Shown: one piece after another, positions 42,930 through 51,808 of the stretch
Numbering within the stretch: the first letter of the stretch is position 1
Layout of the letters: every line of letters begins with the position of its first letter
From: Aureimonas sp. SK2
GTDB taxonomy: Bacteria > Pseudomonadota > Alphaproteobacteria > Rhizobiales > Rhizobiaceae
Length of the DNA: 64,000 bases
Reading direction: 5' to 3'
Assembly: GCF_029813115.1 (NCBI RefSeq)
Contig: NZ_JAPZDS010000001.1
Span: forward strand, 430,194-494,193
Notes under the pieces: model-generated
Told to the model about the DNA's origin: nothing
The model's database searches: none
The model's input: only the letters and a program-made list of their open reading frames with translations
Translations under genes and position numbers: made by a program

Positions 42930-45900
42930 GTTCGGCCGCGATCCTCCAGAAGCAGCTCAAGAAGGGCGGCGGCATCCGCATCGGCAACGTGCTCGACGGC
43001 TACGAGCCGTTCCTGCTCGCCGAGATCGCCCGCCATCGCGGCGGCTCGAAGCCGGTCGTCTTCGTGATGCGCGACGGCAACCGGATGGGCGAGCTGGAAG
43101 ACGCGCTGCGCTTCGTCGCGCCCGACATGCCCGTGCTCACCCTGCCGGCCTGGGACTGCCTTCCTTACGACCGCGTCGGCCCCTCGTCCGAGGCGGCGGC
43201 GCGCCGCCTTTCGGCCATGTCCGCCATAGCGGCGCTGCGCCGCGATCCGCATCGCGCGATCATCCTGACCAGCGCCAACGCGCTCCTGCAGAAGATGCCG
43301 CCGCGACAGGTGCTGGAGGACGAGACGATCTCGGCCAAGGCGAGTGGCCGCATCTCGATGGACCACATCGTTCGCGTCCTCCAGCGCGGCGGTTTCGAGC
43401 GGCAGACCACGGTGCGCGAGCGCGGCGACTTCGCCGTGCGCGGCGGTATCCTCGACCTGTTCGCGCCCGGCGACGAGGAGCCGTTGCGGCTCGACTTCTT
43501 CGGCGACACGCTGGAATCCATCCGCAGCTTCGATCCGGCGAGCCAGCGCACGACCGGCCAGCGCAAGAGCTTCGAGCTGGCGCCGGTCTCAGAAGTGACC
43601 CTGACTGAGGAGACCATCTCTCGCTTCCGGACTAACTATGTCCGACGCTTCGGCGCCCCGTCGCGCGACGACGCGCTCTATACCTCGATCAGCGACGGCC
43701 GCCGGTTCAGCGGCATGGAGCACTGGCTCCCACTCTTCTACGAAAACGTCGAGACGCTGTTCGACTATGTCGAAGGCTTCCCGATCGTGCTCGACCACCT
43801 CGTGGTGGAGGCGATCGGCGAGCGCCGCAAGCTGGTCCTCGACTACTACGAGGCGCGCCGCCGCGGCATTGCCGAGGCGAGCGCCGGCTCTGTGCCTTAC
43901 AACCCGCTTGGGCCGCAGGAACTCTATCTCACCGAGGACGAACTGAACGGCCGCATCGCGAGCGCCGACCCCGTTCGCCTCTCGGCCTATGCGATCACCG
44001 ACGCAGGCTTCCAGACGGAGGTCGTGAACCTCGACGTCCATCGCGGCCGCAACTTCGCGGCCGAGCGGCAGGCCGAGGACGTGAACGTCTTCAAGGTGGC
44101 AGTCGACCATATCTCGCGCCTTCGCGCGGGCGGCAAGCAGGTGATCCTCGCGGCCTGGTCGGAGGGCTCGCGCGAGCGCCTGACCCAAGTCGTGGAGGAG
44201 CACGGGCTCGGCAACATCAAGCCGGTCGAGAGCTATGCCAAGGCCCTCGAGGTCGGAAAGAACATCATCGCGACGGCGGTTCTCGGCATCGAGGCGGGTT
44301 TTGAGACCGACCGCATTGCGGTCGTCGGCGAGCAGGACATCCTCGGCGACCGTCTTGTCCGGCGCGGGCGCAAGAAGAAGCGGGGCGCCGATTTCATCTC
44401 CGAGGTGACGGGCCTCGACGAGGGCGACATCGTCGTCCACGTGGACCATGGCATCGCGCGCTTTGTGGGCCTGCGGAAGATCGAGGCGGCCGGCGCGCCG
44501 CATGACTGCCTGGAGCTGCGCTACGCCAACGACGACCGGCTGTTCCTTCCCGTGGAGAACATCGAGCTTCTCTCGCGCTACGGCGGCGAAGGGTCGGAGG
44601 CGATTCTCGACAAGCTCGGCGGCGGCGCGTGGCAGGCGCGCAAGGCCAAGCTCAAGAAGCGCCTGCTCGACATGGCTGGCGGCCTCATCCGCATTGCCGC
44701 CGAACGCGAGATGCGCGGTGCGCCGAAGCTCGTGCCGCCTGAGGGGCTCTGGGGCGAGTTCCAGGCTCGCTTCCCCTACGAGGAAACCGAGGACCAGCAG
44801 AACGCCATCGATTCCGTCGCCGACGATCTTTCGGCCGGCAAGCCGATGGACCGGCTGGTCTGCGGCGACGTCGGCTTCGGCAAGACGGAGGTCGCGCTGC
44901 GCGCCGCCTTCATCGCGGCCATGAACGGGCTTCAGGTCGCGGTCGTCGTGCCGACGACGCTGCTGGCCCGCCAGCACTTCAAGACCTTCTCCGAGCGCTT
45001 CCGCGGCCTGCCGCTGAACCTCGCGCAGGCCTCTCGTCTCGTCACGACCAAGGAGCTGAACGAGACGAAGAAGGGCTTGAAGGAAGGGCAGATCGACATC
45101 GTCGTCGGCACGCACGCGCTTCTCGGCAAGGCGGTGGACTTCAAGAACCTCGGCCTCCTCATCATCGACGAGGAGCAGCATTTCGGCGTCAAGCACAAGG
45201 AACGGCTGAAGGAGCTGAAGTCGGACATCCACGTCCTGACGCTCTCCGCGACGCCCATCCCGCGCACGCTGCAGCTGGCGCTGACGGGAGTTCGCGAGCT
45301 CTCGCTGATCACCACCGCGCCGGTGGACCGAATGGCCGTGCGCACCTTCGTCGCGCCCTTCGACCCGCTCGTTGTGCGCGAGACGCTGCTACGCGAGCGC
45401 TATCGCGGCGGCCAGAGCTTCTACGTCGCGCCGCGCCTGTCGGACCTCGCCGGCATCAAGGATTTCCTGGACGAACAGGTGCCCGAGCTGAAGGTCGCCA
45501 TCGCCCATGGGCAGATGCCGGCCGGCGAGCTCGACGACATCATGAACGCCTTCTACGAGGGGCAGTACGACGTGCTCCTGTCCACGACGATCGTGGAATC
45601 GGGCCTCGACATCCCCTCGGCCAACACGATGATCGTGCATCGCGCCGATATGTTCGGCCTCGCCCAGCTTTATCAGCTCCGCGGGCGCGTCGGCCGCTCC
45701 AAGCAGCGCGCCTATGCGTTGATGACCATTCCTGCCAACAAGACGCCGACGGCGGGCGCCGACCGGCGCCTCAAGGTGCTCCAGTCGCTGGATACGCTGG
45801 GCGCCGGCTTCCAGCTCGCCAGTCACGACCTCGACCAGCGCGGCGCGGGTAATCTCCTTGGCGACGAGCAGAGCGGCCACATCAAGGAGGTCGGCTTCGA

Positions 45901-46438
45901 GCTCTACCAGCAGATGCTGGAGGAGGCGGTGGCCGAGATGAAGGGCGTCGAGGTGGAGAGCGACGGTTCCTGGTCGCCGCAGATCACGCTCGGCACCGCC
46001 GTGATGATCCCGGAAGGCTACGTGCCGGACCTCCAGCTCCGCATGACGCTCTACCGGCGCCTCGCCGAGCTGACGGAGGCGCGCGAGATCGACGCCTTCG
46101 GCGCCGAGCTGATCGACCGCTTCGGGCCGATGCCGGTGGAGGTGGAGCACCTGCTCAAGGTCGTGTTCATCAAGGCGCTGTGCCGACGGGCGAACATCGA
46201 GAAGCTGGACGCCGGTCCGAAGGGCATCGTCATCCACTTCCGGGACAAGAGCTTCGCCAATCCGGCGGCGCTCGTTCGCTACATCTCAGAACAGGGCGTC
46301 TCGGCCAAGATCCGGCCCGACCAGTCCATCGTACTCATGCGCGACTGGCCGAAGCCGGAGCAGCGCCTGAACGGCGCGGCCTCGGTCGCCACGCAGTTGG
46401 CGCGGTTCGCGGACGAGACGATGAAGAAGGCGGCGTAG
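42926..46438 (+). CDS. mfd: Transcription-repair coupling factor Mfd
   Basis: A 1170-residue translocase that removes RNA polymerase stalled at DNA damage and recruits UvrA. The order is a UvrB-like N-terminal module (to about 350), the RNA polymerase interaction domain (VVHVDHGIARFVGL near 507-520), and the RecG-like motor with Walker A GDVGFGKTEVA, DEEQHFGVKHKE and SATPIPRTLQ. The TRG motif and a C-terminal UvrA-binding-site-covering domain follow. The start is GTG 42926, overlapping the sdhE stop as GTGA. The length is normal. Confidence 0.98.
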   Translation: MSSAAILQKQLKKGGGIRIGNVLDGYEPFLLAEIARHRGGSKPVVFVMRDGNRMGELEDALRFVAPDMPVLTLPAWDCLPYDRVGPSSEAAARRLSAMSAIAALRRDPHRAIILTSANALLQKMPPRQVLEDETISAKASGRISMDHIVRVLQRGGFERQTTVRERGDFAVRGGILDLFAPGDEEPLRLDFFGDTLESIRSFDPASQRTTGQRKSFELAPVSEVTLTEETISRFRTNYVRRFGAPSRDDALYTSISDGRRFSGMEHWLPLFYENVETLFDYVEGFPIVLDHLVVEAIGERRKLVLDYYEARRRGIAEASAGSVPYNPLGPQELYLTEDELNGRIASADPVRLSAYAITDAGFQTEVVNLDVHRGRNFAAERQAEDVNVFKVAVDHISRLRAGGKQVILAAWSEGSRERLTQVVEEHGLGNIKPVESYAKALEVGKNIIATAVLGIEAGFETDRIAVVGEQDILGDRLVRRGRKKKRGADFISEVTGLDEGDIVVHVDHGIARFVGLRKIEAAGAPHDCLELRYANDDRLFLPVENIELLSRYGGEGSEAILDKLGGGAWQARKAKLKKRLLDMAGGLIRIAAEREMRGAPKLVPPEGLWGEFQARFPYEETEDQQNAIDSVADDLSAGKPMDRLVCGDVGFGKTEVALRAAFIAAMNGLQVAVVVPTTLLARQHFKTFSERFRGLPLNLAQASRLVTTKELNETKKGLKEGQIDIVVGTHALLGKAVDFKNLGLLIIDEEQHFGVKHKERLKELKSDIHVLTLSATPIPRTLQLALTGVRELSLITTAPVDRMAVRTFVAPFDPLVVRETLLRERYRGGQSFYVAPRLSDLAGIKDFLDEQVPELKVAIAHGQMPAGELDDIMNAFYEGQYDVLLSTTIVESGLDIPSANTMIVHRADMFGLAQLYQLRGRVGRSKQRAYALMTIPANKTPTAGADRRLKVLQSLDTLGAGFQLASHDLDQRGAGNLLGDEQSGHIKEVGFELYQQMLEEAVAEMKGVEVESDGSWSPQITLGTAVMIPEGYVPDLQLRMTLYRRLAELTEAREIDAFGAELIDRFGPMPVEVEHLLKVVFIKALCRRANIEKLDAGPKGIVIHFRDKSFANPAALVRYISEQGVSAKIRPDQSIVLMRDWPKPEQRLNGAASVATQLARFADETMKKAA

Positions 46439-46481
46439 GGCGCGCCTTCGGTTCGTGAGTTCGAGACATCGCTCACCCCGC

Positions 46482-46566
46482 CGTCATCCTCGGGCTTGAG
46501 CCGAGGATCTACGTCGGAGCGGCGCCACGACGTGAATAGATCCTCGGCTCAAGACCAAAAATGACG
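46482..46566. repeat. REP-like palindromic pair between mfd and the solute-binding protein gene
   Basis: Two copies of a roughly 30-base element face each other. Copy one has the palindrome ATCCTCGG-GCTTGAG-CCGAGGAT at 46486-46508. Copy two, inverted, has GATCCTCGGCTCAAG at 46539-46553 and is flanked by TGACGAC, mirroring the GTCATC before copy one. The inner 20 bases separate them. The whole can fold into one long cruciform or two hairpins. Such paired repeats are typical of REP/BIME families spread through bacterial chromosomes, often between convergent genes as here, where it may also stop transcription from both sides. Confidence 0.8.
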
Positions 46567-46605
46567 ACCTTTGGGTGATGCCTTGGAGGCGCAGCCCGGC
46601 CGCCT

Positions 46606-48468
46606 TCAGCTCTTCTCGTCCGAAATCCAGAAGGCCGGCAGGTAGAAGCCCGTCAGCGGCGTCACCTCCGGGTGGCGCACATTGGACCAGCGCGCCATCC
46701 ACTGTTCCGGCATGTAGTAGAGCGGGACGACGTAGAAGCCGGAGATCAGCAACCGGTCATAGGCGCGCACGGCCGAGACGAAGTCTTCCCGGGAGCGAGC
46801 GGCGACCATCCGGGCGATAAGGGCATCGACGGCCGGATCGGCGACACCGGCATAGTTGAACGAACCGGGACGATCCTTGGCGGCGGAGCCCCAGCGGTTG
46901 ATCTGCTCGGCACCTGGCGAGAGCGTGCCGGAGAAGGCCGAGATTAGCACATCGTAGTCGAAGCTCTGCTTGCGCTTTTGGTACTGCGCATCGTCCACCT
47001 GGCGGACGGGGGCGGTCACGCCGATGCGCGACAGGGTTCGCGACCAGGCGAGCGCGATGCGCTGCTGGTCTGCGGACTGGACCAAGATCTCGAAGGCGAG
47101 CGGCGCACCGTCCGGCCCGACCATGCGTGTGCCGTCGAGCCTGAAGCCCCGCGCACCCAAGATGTCGAACGCCTCGCGCAGAATCGTGCGGTCGGCGCCC
47201 GTGCCGTCGGCCACCGGCTGGCGGAAGCTGCCGTCGAGGATCGCGGGATCGATGCCGGCGGCGTAGGGCGCCAGGATCTCCCGCTCCAGCGCGTCCGTAG
47301 GCCGGCCAATGCTCGACAGCTCGCTGTTGTCGAAATAGCCGCTCATCCGGGTGTAGGCGCCGTAGAAGAGGTTGGCGTTCGCCCATTCGAAATCGAACAC
47401 CATGCCGAGCGCACGCCGGACCTGGGGATCGGCGAAGACCGGGCGGCGGGCGTTGAAGAAGAAGGCGTTGAGGTTCGCCGGGCGCCCGGTCGGGAACACG
47501 TCCTTCACCACCTTGCCCTCGGCCACCGCCGGGAAGTCGTAGGCCGTGCGCCAATGGCGCGGGTTGGGCTGCTGGTAGAGATAGACCGACGACAGGCCCT
47601 TCTTGAACGCCTCGAACTGCGCGTTCTGGTCCCGGTAGTACTCGACGACGATCTCGTCGTGGTTGTCCATGCCGCGCTTGGAAGGAAGGTCCTTGGCCCA
47701 ATAGTCCGGGTTGCGTTTGTAGACGATGCGCTGGCCGGGCTCGACGCGATCGACGAGATAGGGGCCCGAGCCGACCGGCGCCTCCAGCGTGGTCTGGGTG
47801 ATCGTGGTGGCATCGAAGTCGCACGCCGGCAGCACGGGGAGGCCCGCTAGGAGCAGCGGCAGTTCACGATCCGCTTTGTCGTTGAAGGTGAAGCGGACGC
47901 CGTTCGGCTCGGCGCGTTCGACCGTCGCCACTTTGGAGAGCCAGTTGGAATACTGCGGCCGGACGCTGCCCTGGACCTTCAGGAGGTCGGTGGTGGCGAT
48001 CACGTCCTCCGGACGGATCGTGCGTCCGTCCGAGAAGCGGGCGGCGGGGTCGAGCTGAAACTCGACGAAAGTCCGCTCCTCGTCGGTCTCGACGGTCCTG
48101 GCGATCAGCGGATAGAGCGTGAAGGCCTCGTCCATCGAGCGCTGCATCAGCGGTTCGTAGACGAGATTGCCGAATTCCTGATCCCCGAAGATGCCGCGCG
48201 CCGTCGTTAGCGCGCCACGCACGCTGACCGGGTTGAGATTGTCGAAGTCGCCGAACACGCCGTAGACCATGCGTCCGCCCTTGGGGGCCGCCGGGTTGGC
48301 ATAGGGGAAGTGGTCGAAGCTTGCGGGGAGCTTCGGCGTGCCCTGCATGGCGATTGCGTGGGCGGGTTCTGCCCGGGCGCCCGGCACGGCCAGCGCGAAA
48401 AGCAGCGCGCACAGACCCGCGAGAGCCAGGCGCTTTCGCCGAAGCGGAGCCGTCGGTCGCTGGTTCAT
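46606..48468 (-). CDS. Periplasmic solute-binding protein, peptide/nickel (SBP_bac_5, YejA-like) family
   Basis: A 620-residue substrate-binding protein of an ABC importer. Residues 1-33 are a Sec signal peptide (basic RRKR, hydrophobic stretch, cleavage after GARA). The mature part has the family features FPYANPAAPKGG, GNLVYEPLMQRS, RFSDGRTIRPEDV and VGSGPYLVD. Its length and the KGGRMVYGVFGDFDNLNP start resemble YejA-type proteins for microcin or oligopeptide uptake. No permease or ATPase genes are adjacent, so it is an orphan. I prefer ATG 48468 with GGAG upstream; ATG 48489 would add seven residues. Confidence 0.87.
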   Translation of the reverse strand: MNQRPTAPLRRKRLALAGLCALLFALAVPGARAEPAHAIAMQGTPKLPASFDHFPYANPAAPKGGRMVYGVFGDFDNLNPVSVRGALTTARGIFGDQEFGNLVYEPLMQRSMDEAFTLYPLIARTVETDEERTFVEFQLDPAARFSDGRTIRPEDVIATTDLLKVQGSVRPQYSNWLSKVATVERAEPNGVRFTFNDKADRELPLLLAGLPVLPACDFDATTITQTTLEAPVGSGPYLVDRVEPGQRIVYKRNPDYWAKDLPSKRGMDNHDEIVVEYYRDQNAQFEAFKKGLSSVYLYQQPNPRHWRTAYDFPAVAEGKVVKDVFPTGRPANLNAFFFNARRPVFADPQVRRALGMVFDFEWANANLFYGAYTRMSGYFDNSELSSIGRPTDALEREILAPYAAGIDPAILDGSFRQPVADGTGADRTILREAFDILGARGFRLDGTRMVGPDGAPLAFEILVQSADQQRIALAWSRTLSRIGVTAPVRQVDDAQYQKRKQSFDYDVLISAFSGTLSPGAEQINRWGSAAKDRPGSFNYAGVADPAVDALIARMVAARSREDFVSAVRAYDRLLISGFYVVPLYYMPEQWMARWSNVRHPEVTPLTGFYLPAFWISDEKS

Positions 48469-48538
48469 GGTCGCGGGCACTCCATCCATTGCGAGCGGGA
48501 AACTAACGAAAGCCTCGACTCTTGCCTACCTCCCGCAG

Positions 48539-48552
48539 AGCTTGCGCAAGCT
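48539..48552. promoter_or_regulatory. Perfect 14-bp palindrome in a divergent promoter region
   Basis: AGCTTGCGCAAGCT is a perfect palindrome. It lies between the divergent solute-binding protein gene (start 48468) and the IalB-family gene (start 48656), where an operator would be expected. No known regulator can be named from it. Confidence 0.4.
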
Positions 48553-48655
48553 TCGCGCATGTCTTCAAAAGGGCGCATTTGCAGACGACCGCACAGGTCG
48601 CTATGGAAGGCGCCGACCGGACAGAGCCATTCCGCCAAAGAAGGATGCACAACCC

Positions 48656-49285
48656 GTGAGAACCCGCTTTTCCGCCCGCCAGCGCGCCGCCACGATCGCC
48701 GGCCTCGCCCTCCTGGCAGTCGCTCCGGCCACGGGCGCTATGGCTCAGGCCCAGCAGGTCCCCGCCGAGTGGTTCAAGGTCTGCTCGAAGCAGGGCGACA
48801 ACGAGATCTGCAACACGCAGTACACGATGATCGCCGACACGCGTCAGCTCATCACCGCCGTCAACCTCATCAACGTATCGGGCAAGGTGAGCCAGAAGGT
48901 TCTCCAGGCCGTGGTGCCGACCGGCCGCGTGATCCCGGCGGGCGTGCAGATGCAGATCGACGGCAACAAGCCGCAGACGCTGAACTATTCGGTCTGCTTC
49001 CCCGATCGCTGCATCGCCGAGGTCGAGCTGTCCGACGCCGTCGTGACCGCGATGAAGAAGGGCACGAACCTGAAGGTCACCTCGGTGAACTTCCAGCGCC
49101 AGCCCAATCCGATCACCATCACGCTCACCGGCTTCACCGGCGCCTACGACGGTCCGGCCCGCGCCGAGCCCGAGCTCGCCCAGCGTCAGCAGCAGCTGAA
49201 CGAGGCGCTTCAGAACCAGGCGGAAGCCCGCCGCCAGCGCTTCGAGGAAGCGCAGACCAAGGCCAAGGAAACCGCCGCGCAGTAA
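48656..49285 (+). CDS. Invasion-associated locus B (IalB) family periplasmic protein
   Basis: A 209-residue secreted protein. A signal peptide occupies residues 1-31 (ending GAMAQA). The IalB domain follows with EWFKVCSKQGDNEICNTQY and CFPDRCIAEVEL, whose paired cysteines are typical of the family. A charged, glutamine-rich helix makes up the last 40 residues. The name comes from a Bartonella gene linked to erythrocyte invasion, but the family is widespread in free-living alphaproteobacteria and the molecular role is unknown. The start is GTG 48656 with AAGGA upstream; the frame is open further but without homology. A strong terminator follows. Confidence 0.86.
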   Translation: MRTRFSARQRAATIAGLALLAVAPATGAMAQAQQVPAEWFKVCSKQGDNEICNTQYTMIADTRQLITAVNLINVSGKVSQKVLQAVVPTGRVIPAGVQMQIDGNKPQTLNYSVCFPDRCIAEVELSDAVVTAMKKGTNLKVTSVNFQRQPNPITITLTGFTGAYDGPARAEPELAQRQQQLNEALQNQAEARRQRFEEAQTKAKETAAQ

Positions 49286-49314
49286 GGCGGCGGCGACCCT
49301 CCGACGACTTTTCG

Positions 49315-49345
49315 AAACGGCGGCCGAAAACGGCCGCCGTTTTCG
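49315..49345. terminator. Bidirectional terminator between ialB-like gene and hspQ
   Basis: AAACGGCGGCCG (49315-49326) and CGGCCGCCGTTT (49331-49342) form a perfect 12-bp stem around AAAA. The T-run of the 3' arm serves the plus strand and the A-run of the 5' arm serves the minus strand, so it can end both convergent transcripts. Confidence 0.9.
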
Positions 49346-49354
49346 TTCACAGCG

Positions 49355-49693
49355 TCAGTTGAGGTTGGATTCCTTCAGCACATAGGCGCCGTTCACCGGG
49401 CCGTCGAAAATCTCGGCGATCTGCGGATGGCGCACCGGCGCGCCGTCCTCGTCGGGCAGGAGGTTCTGCTCCGAAACGTAGGCGACGTATTCCGTTTCCG
49501 CGTTCTCGGCGAAGAGGTGATAGAAGGGCTGGTCCTTGCGCGGCCGCATCTCTTCGGGAATGGATTCGTACCATTCGTCCGTGTTGTCGAATTCCGGATC
49601 GACGTCGAAGATCACGCCTCGGAACGGAAAGATCCGGTGGCGGACGATCTGGCCGATGGAAAAGCGGGCGGTCTTGGACTCAACGGGGCTCAT
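49355..49693 (-). CDS. hspQ: Heat shock protein HspQ
   Basis: A 112-residue protein of the HspQ/YccV family, a heat-shock factor that binds hemimethylated DNA and in enterobacteria acts as a specificity factor for the Lon protease. The core GQIVRHRIFPFRGVIFDVDP (residues 14-33) and the RPRKDQPFYHLFAE motif are diagnostic. It begins at ATG 49693 and ends next to the bidirectional terminator. It lies nine bases downstream of the UbiH-type gene and may share its transcript. Confidence 0.94.
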   Translation of the reverse strand: MSPVESKTARFSIGQIVRHRIFPFRGVIFDVDPEFDNTDEWYESIPEEMRPRKDQPFYHLFAENAETEYVAYVSEQNLLPDEDGAPVRHPQIAEIFDGPVNGAYVLKESNLN

Positions 49694-49702
49694 TCCAGCC
49701 GA

Positions 49703-50926
49703 TTAGCCAGAAGCGCGCCGTCCCGGCAAGAGTTTGCGGGCGCGCCCGAGCACGGCTCCCAGGGCGGAGCCCGGTTCGACGCCTTCGCGCATTAGCACAT
49801 GGCGAAGCGTGGGAACGGTCGCGAGCGCGCCGAGGCCGACTGCCCGGATCGCCTGGATCGGCAGGAGGCTCGTCAGGAGCGAGCGATTCAACATGTCGAC
49901 TGCTGCCGTGCGTGTCGCCACATCCGTCTTCCGTCGTGCCTCGTAGGCGGCAAGCATAGCGACGCCGCCGGGATCGTCGCGATGGGCCTCGACGCTGGCC
50001 AGTAACGCTTCGACGTCCCGCAATCCGAGATTCAGCCCTTGGGCCCCGATCGGCGGAAAGACATGCGCCGCTTCGCCCACCAGCGCGCAACGCTGGCCCG
50101 AAAGGCGCTGGACCGAAGCGCCCGACAGCGGAAAACTCTGCACCGGTTCCTCCACCTCGACGGCACCGAGGATGGAGTGCATCCGCCGCTCCACCTCGGC
50201 CGACAGGCGATCGGCCGGCAGATCCTTCAGGACGGCCGCGTTCTCCGGCGTCTCGACCCAGACCAACGACGAGCGGCGACCGGGCAGGGGAACCTGTGTA
50301 AAAGGGCCCGTCACGGTGTGGAATTCCGTCGACACCCCTTCGTGATCCCGTTGGTGCCGAAAGTTCAGCACCAGGGCGACTTGCGGATACGTCCAGCTGC
50401 GCATCGGCACCTGCATGGCCGTGCGGACTACGGATTGCCGCCCGTCCGCCCCCACAACGAGGCGGCACGATACGGTCCGACCACTTTCCGTGCGTACGGT
50501 TGCGCGATCCTCGCCCAAGGTGACTTCGACCGCCGGCTCCTCGATCCTTTGCACGCGTTCGCCCAGTGCAGCCCCCGACGCCCGCAGCGCTTCGAGAAGT
50601 TCGTGGTTGAGGACGTTCAGCCCGAAATAGGGAAGTTCGATCTCCGCGGCGCGAAACTCCACCGGCGCGGCGCGCAGCAGGCGACCGGTATCGTCGATCA
50701 GCCGCATGGCGAACATAGGCTGCGTACGGTCCTCCAGCCCAGAGAGGACACCTAGACGCTCCAGAAACCGGATGGAAGGTCCGATCAGCGCCGTCGATCG
50801 TCCGTCCATGCGAGCCGGTGCGGCGATATGAACTGCATCGAAGCCGGCCTGCGCGAAAGCCAAGGCCGCAGTGGCCCCCGCCAAGCCGCCCCCCACGATG
50901 CCTATGTCGTGACGCGATGAATTCAA
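49703..50926 (-). CDS. UbiH/COQ6-family FAD-dependent monooxygenase
   Basis: A 407-residue flavoprotein hydroxylase of the ubiquinone-synthesis type. The FAD-binding GGGLAGATAAL lies within the first 20 residues, VVGADGRQSVVR near 160-171 is the DG motif, and LVGEAAHVFPPIGAQGLN near 285-302 is the second FAD motif. Which ring position it hydroxylates cannot be told, since alphaproteobacteria use one to three such enzymes. The start is probably TTG 50926, with GGGAG eight bases upstream; GTG 50935 is the alternative. The open frame continues far upstream through pcs but is antisense there. Confidence 0.87.
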   Translation of the reverse strand: MNSSRHDIGIVGGGLAGATAALAFAQAGFDAVHIAAPARMDGRSTALIGPSIRFLERLGVLSGLEDRTQPMFAMRLIDDTGRLLRAAPVEFRAAEIELPYFGLNVLNHELLEALRASGAALGERVQRIEEPAVEVTLGEDRATVRTESGRTVSCRLVVGADGRQSVVRTAMQVPMRSWTYPQVALVLNFRHQRDHEGVSTEFHTVTGPFTQVPLPGRRSSLVWVETPENAAVLKDLPADRLSAEVERRMHSILGAVEVEEPVQSFPLSGASVQRLSGQRCALVGEAAHVFPPIGAQGLNLGLRDVEALLASVEAHRDDPGGVAMLAAYEARRKTDVATRTAAVDMLNRSLLTSLLPIQAIRAVGLGALATVPTLRHVLMREGVEPGSALGAVLGRARKLLPGRRASG

Positions 50927-51019
50927 CCGTCGCACTCCCGTCGCCCCGGTACCGGAAAAAGCCCGATACGTGGCACCTTTCAACACATTCTGGAGATACG
51001 TCCGCCGGAGCGGATGGCA

Positions 51020-51808
51020 ATGCCGGGACGGCTGCGTTACTTCACGATGATGTCGATTGAAGAAGCGAAGCGCGTGGCAGGTTTTGATTTCAGGCAGTGG
51101 CGCCCGTTCACCGTTCATCTTCTGACGGCGAGCGGGGCGTTCTGGGCCTTCATGGCGATCATCGCCGCCGCGGAGCGCCACTGGGTCGACATGTGGGCCT
51201 GGCTCGGGCTCGCGCTTTTCGTGGATGGGATCGACGGGCCGCTGGCGCGGCGCGTCGACATCAAGCGTCGCCTGCCCAACTGGTCCGGCGACATGCTGGA
51301 CGCGATCATCGACTACTCGACATACGTACTGATCCCGGCGTTCGCGCTCTATCAGTCCGGCATGATCGGACGCCCACTCTCCTTCGTCGCGGCGGCGCTG
51401 ATCGTCATCACCAGCGCGGTCTACTACGCCGACACGCGGATGAAGACGAAGGACAACTTCTTCCGCGGCTTCCCCGTCACCTGGAACATGGTCGTCTTCA
51501 CGCTGTTCGCCGCGACGCCGAACGAATGGACCGCGTTCCTGTTCGTGCTCCTTTGCTCGGCGACGACCTTTCTGCCGATCAAGTTCCTGCATCCGGTGCG
51601 GGTGGTGCGGCTGCGCGCACTCAATCTCGCCGTGCTGGGCCTCTGGTGCGCTTTCGGCATCCTCGCGATGTTCTATGCCTTCGATTCACCGACCTGGCTG
51701 CGTGCGGGAATTCTCCTTTCGGCGCTCTATCTCTTCTCCATCGGCGCGATTCTCCAGCTGATCGATCGCATCCAGGGCCGCGAGCCCGAAACGGAGTCCT
51801 ACGAATGA
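51020..51808 (+). CDS. pcs: Phosphatidylcholine synthase
   Basis: A 262-residue inner-membrane enzyme that condenses choline with CDP-diacylglycerol to give phosphatidylcholine in one step. The CDP-alcohol phosphotransferase motif DGxxAR(x8)G(x3)D(x3)D spans DGIDGPLARR to GDMLDAIID (residues 70-98). Eight or so membrane segments follow the usual pattern, and FLPIKFLHPVRV matches rhizobial Pcs. I chose ATG 51020 with GGAG nine bases upstream; ATG 51014 or 51050 are possible. Phosphatidylcholine made this way is known from plant- and animal-associated alphaproteobacteria. The stop overlaps the reductase ATG as ATGA. Confidence 0.94.
   Translation: MPGRLRYFTMMSIEEAKRVAGFDFRQWRPFTVHLLTASGAFWAFMAIIAAAERHWVDMWAWLGLALFVDGIDGPLARRVDIKRRLPNWSGDMLDAIIDYSTYVLIPAFALYQSGMIGRPLSFVAAALIVITSAVYYADTRMKTKDNFFRGFPVTWNMVVFTLFAATPNEWTAFLFVLLCSATTFLPIKFLHPVRVVRLRALNLAVLGLWCAFGILAMFYAFDSPTWLRAGILLSALYLFSIGAILQLIDRIQGREPETESYE

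Noticed and set aside
43589..45232. 547-codon minus-strand frame opposite mfd
   Set aside because: It is antisense to conserved helicase motifs and has no recognisable domain.
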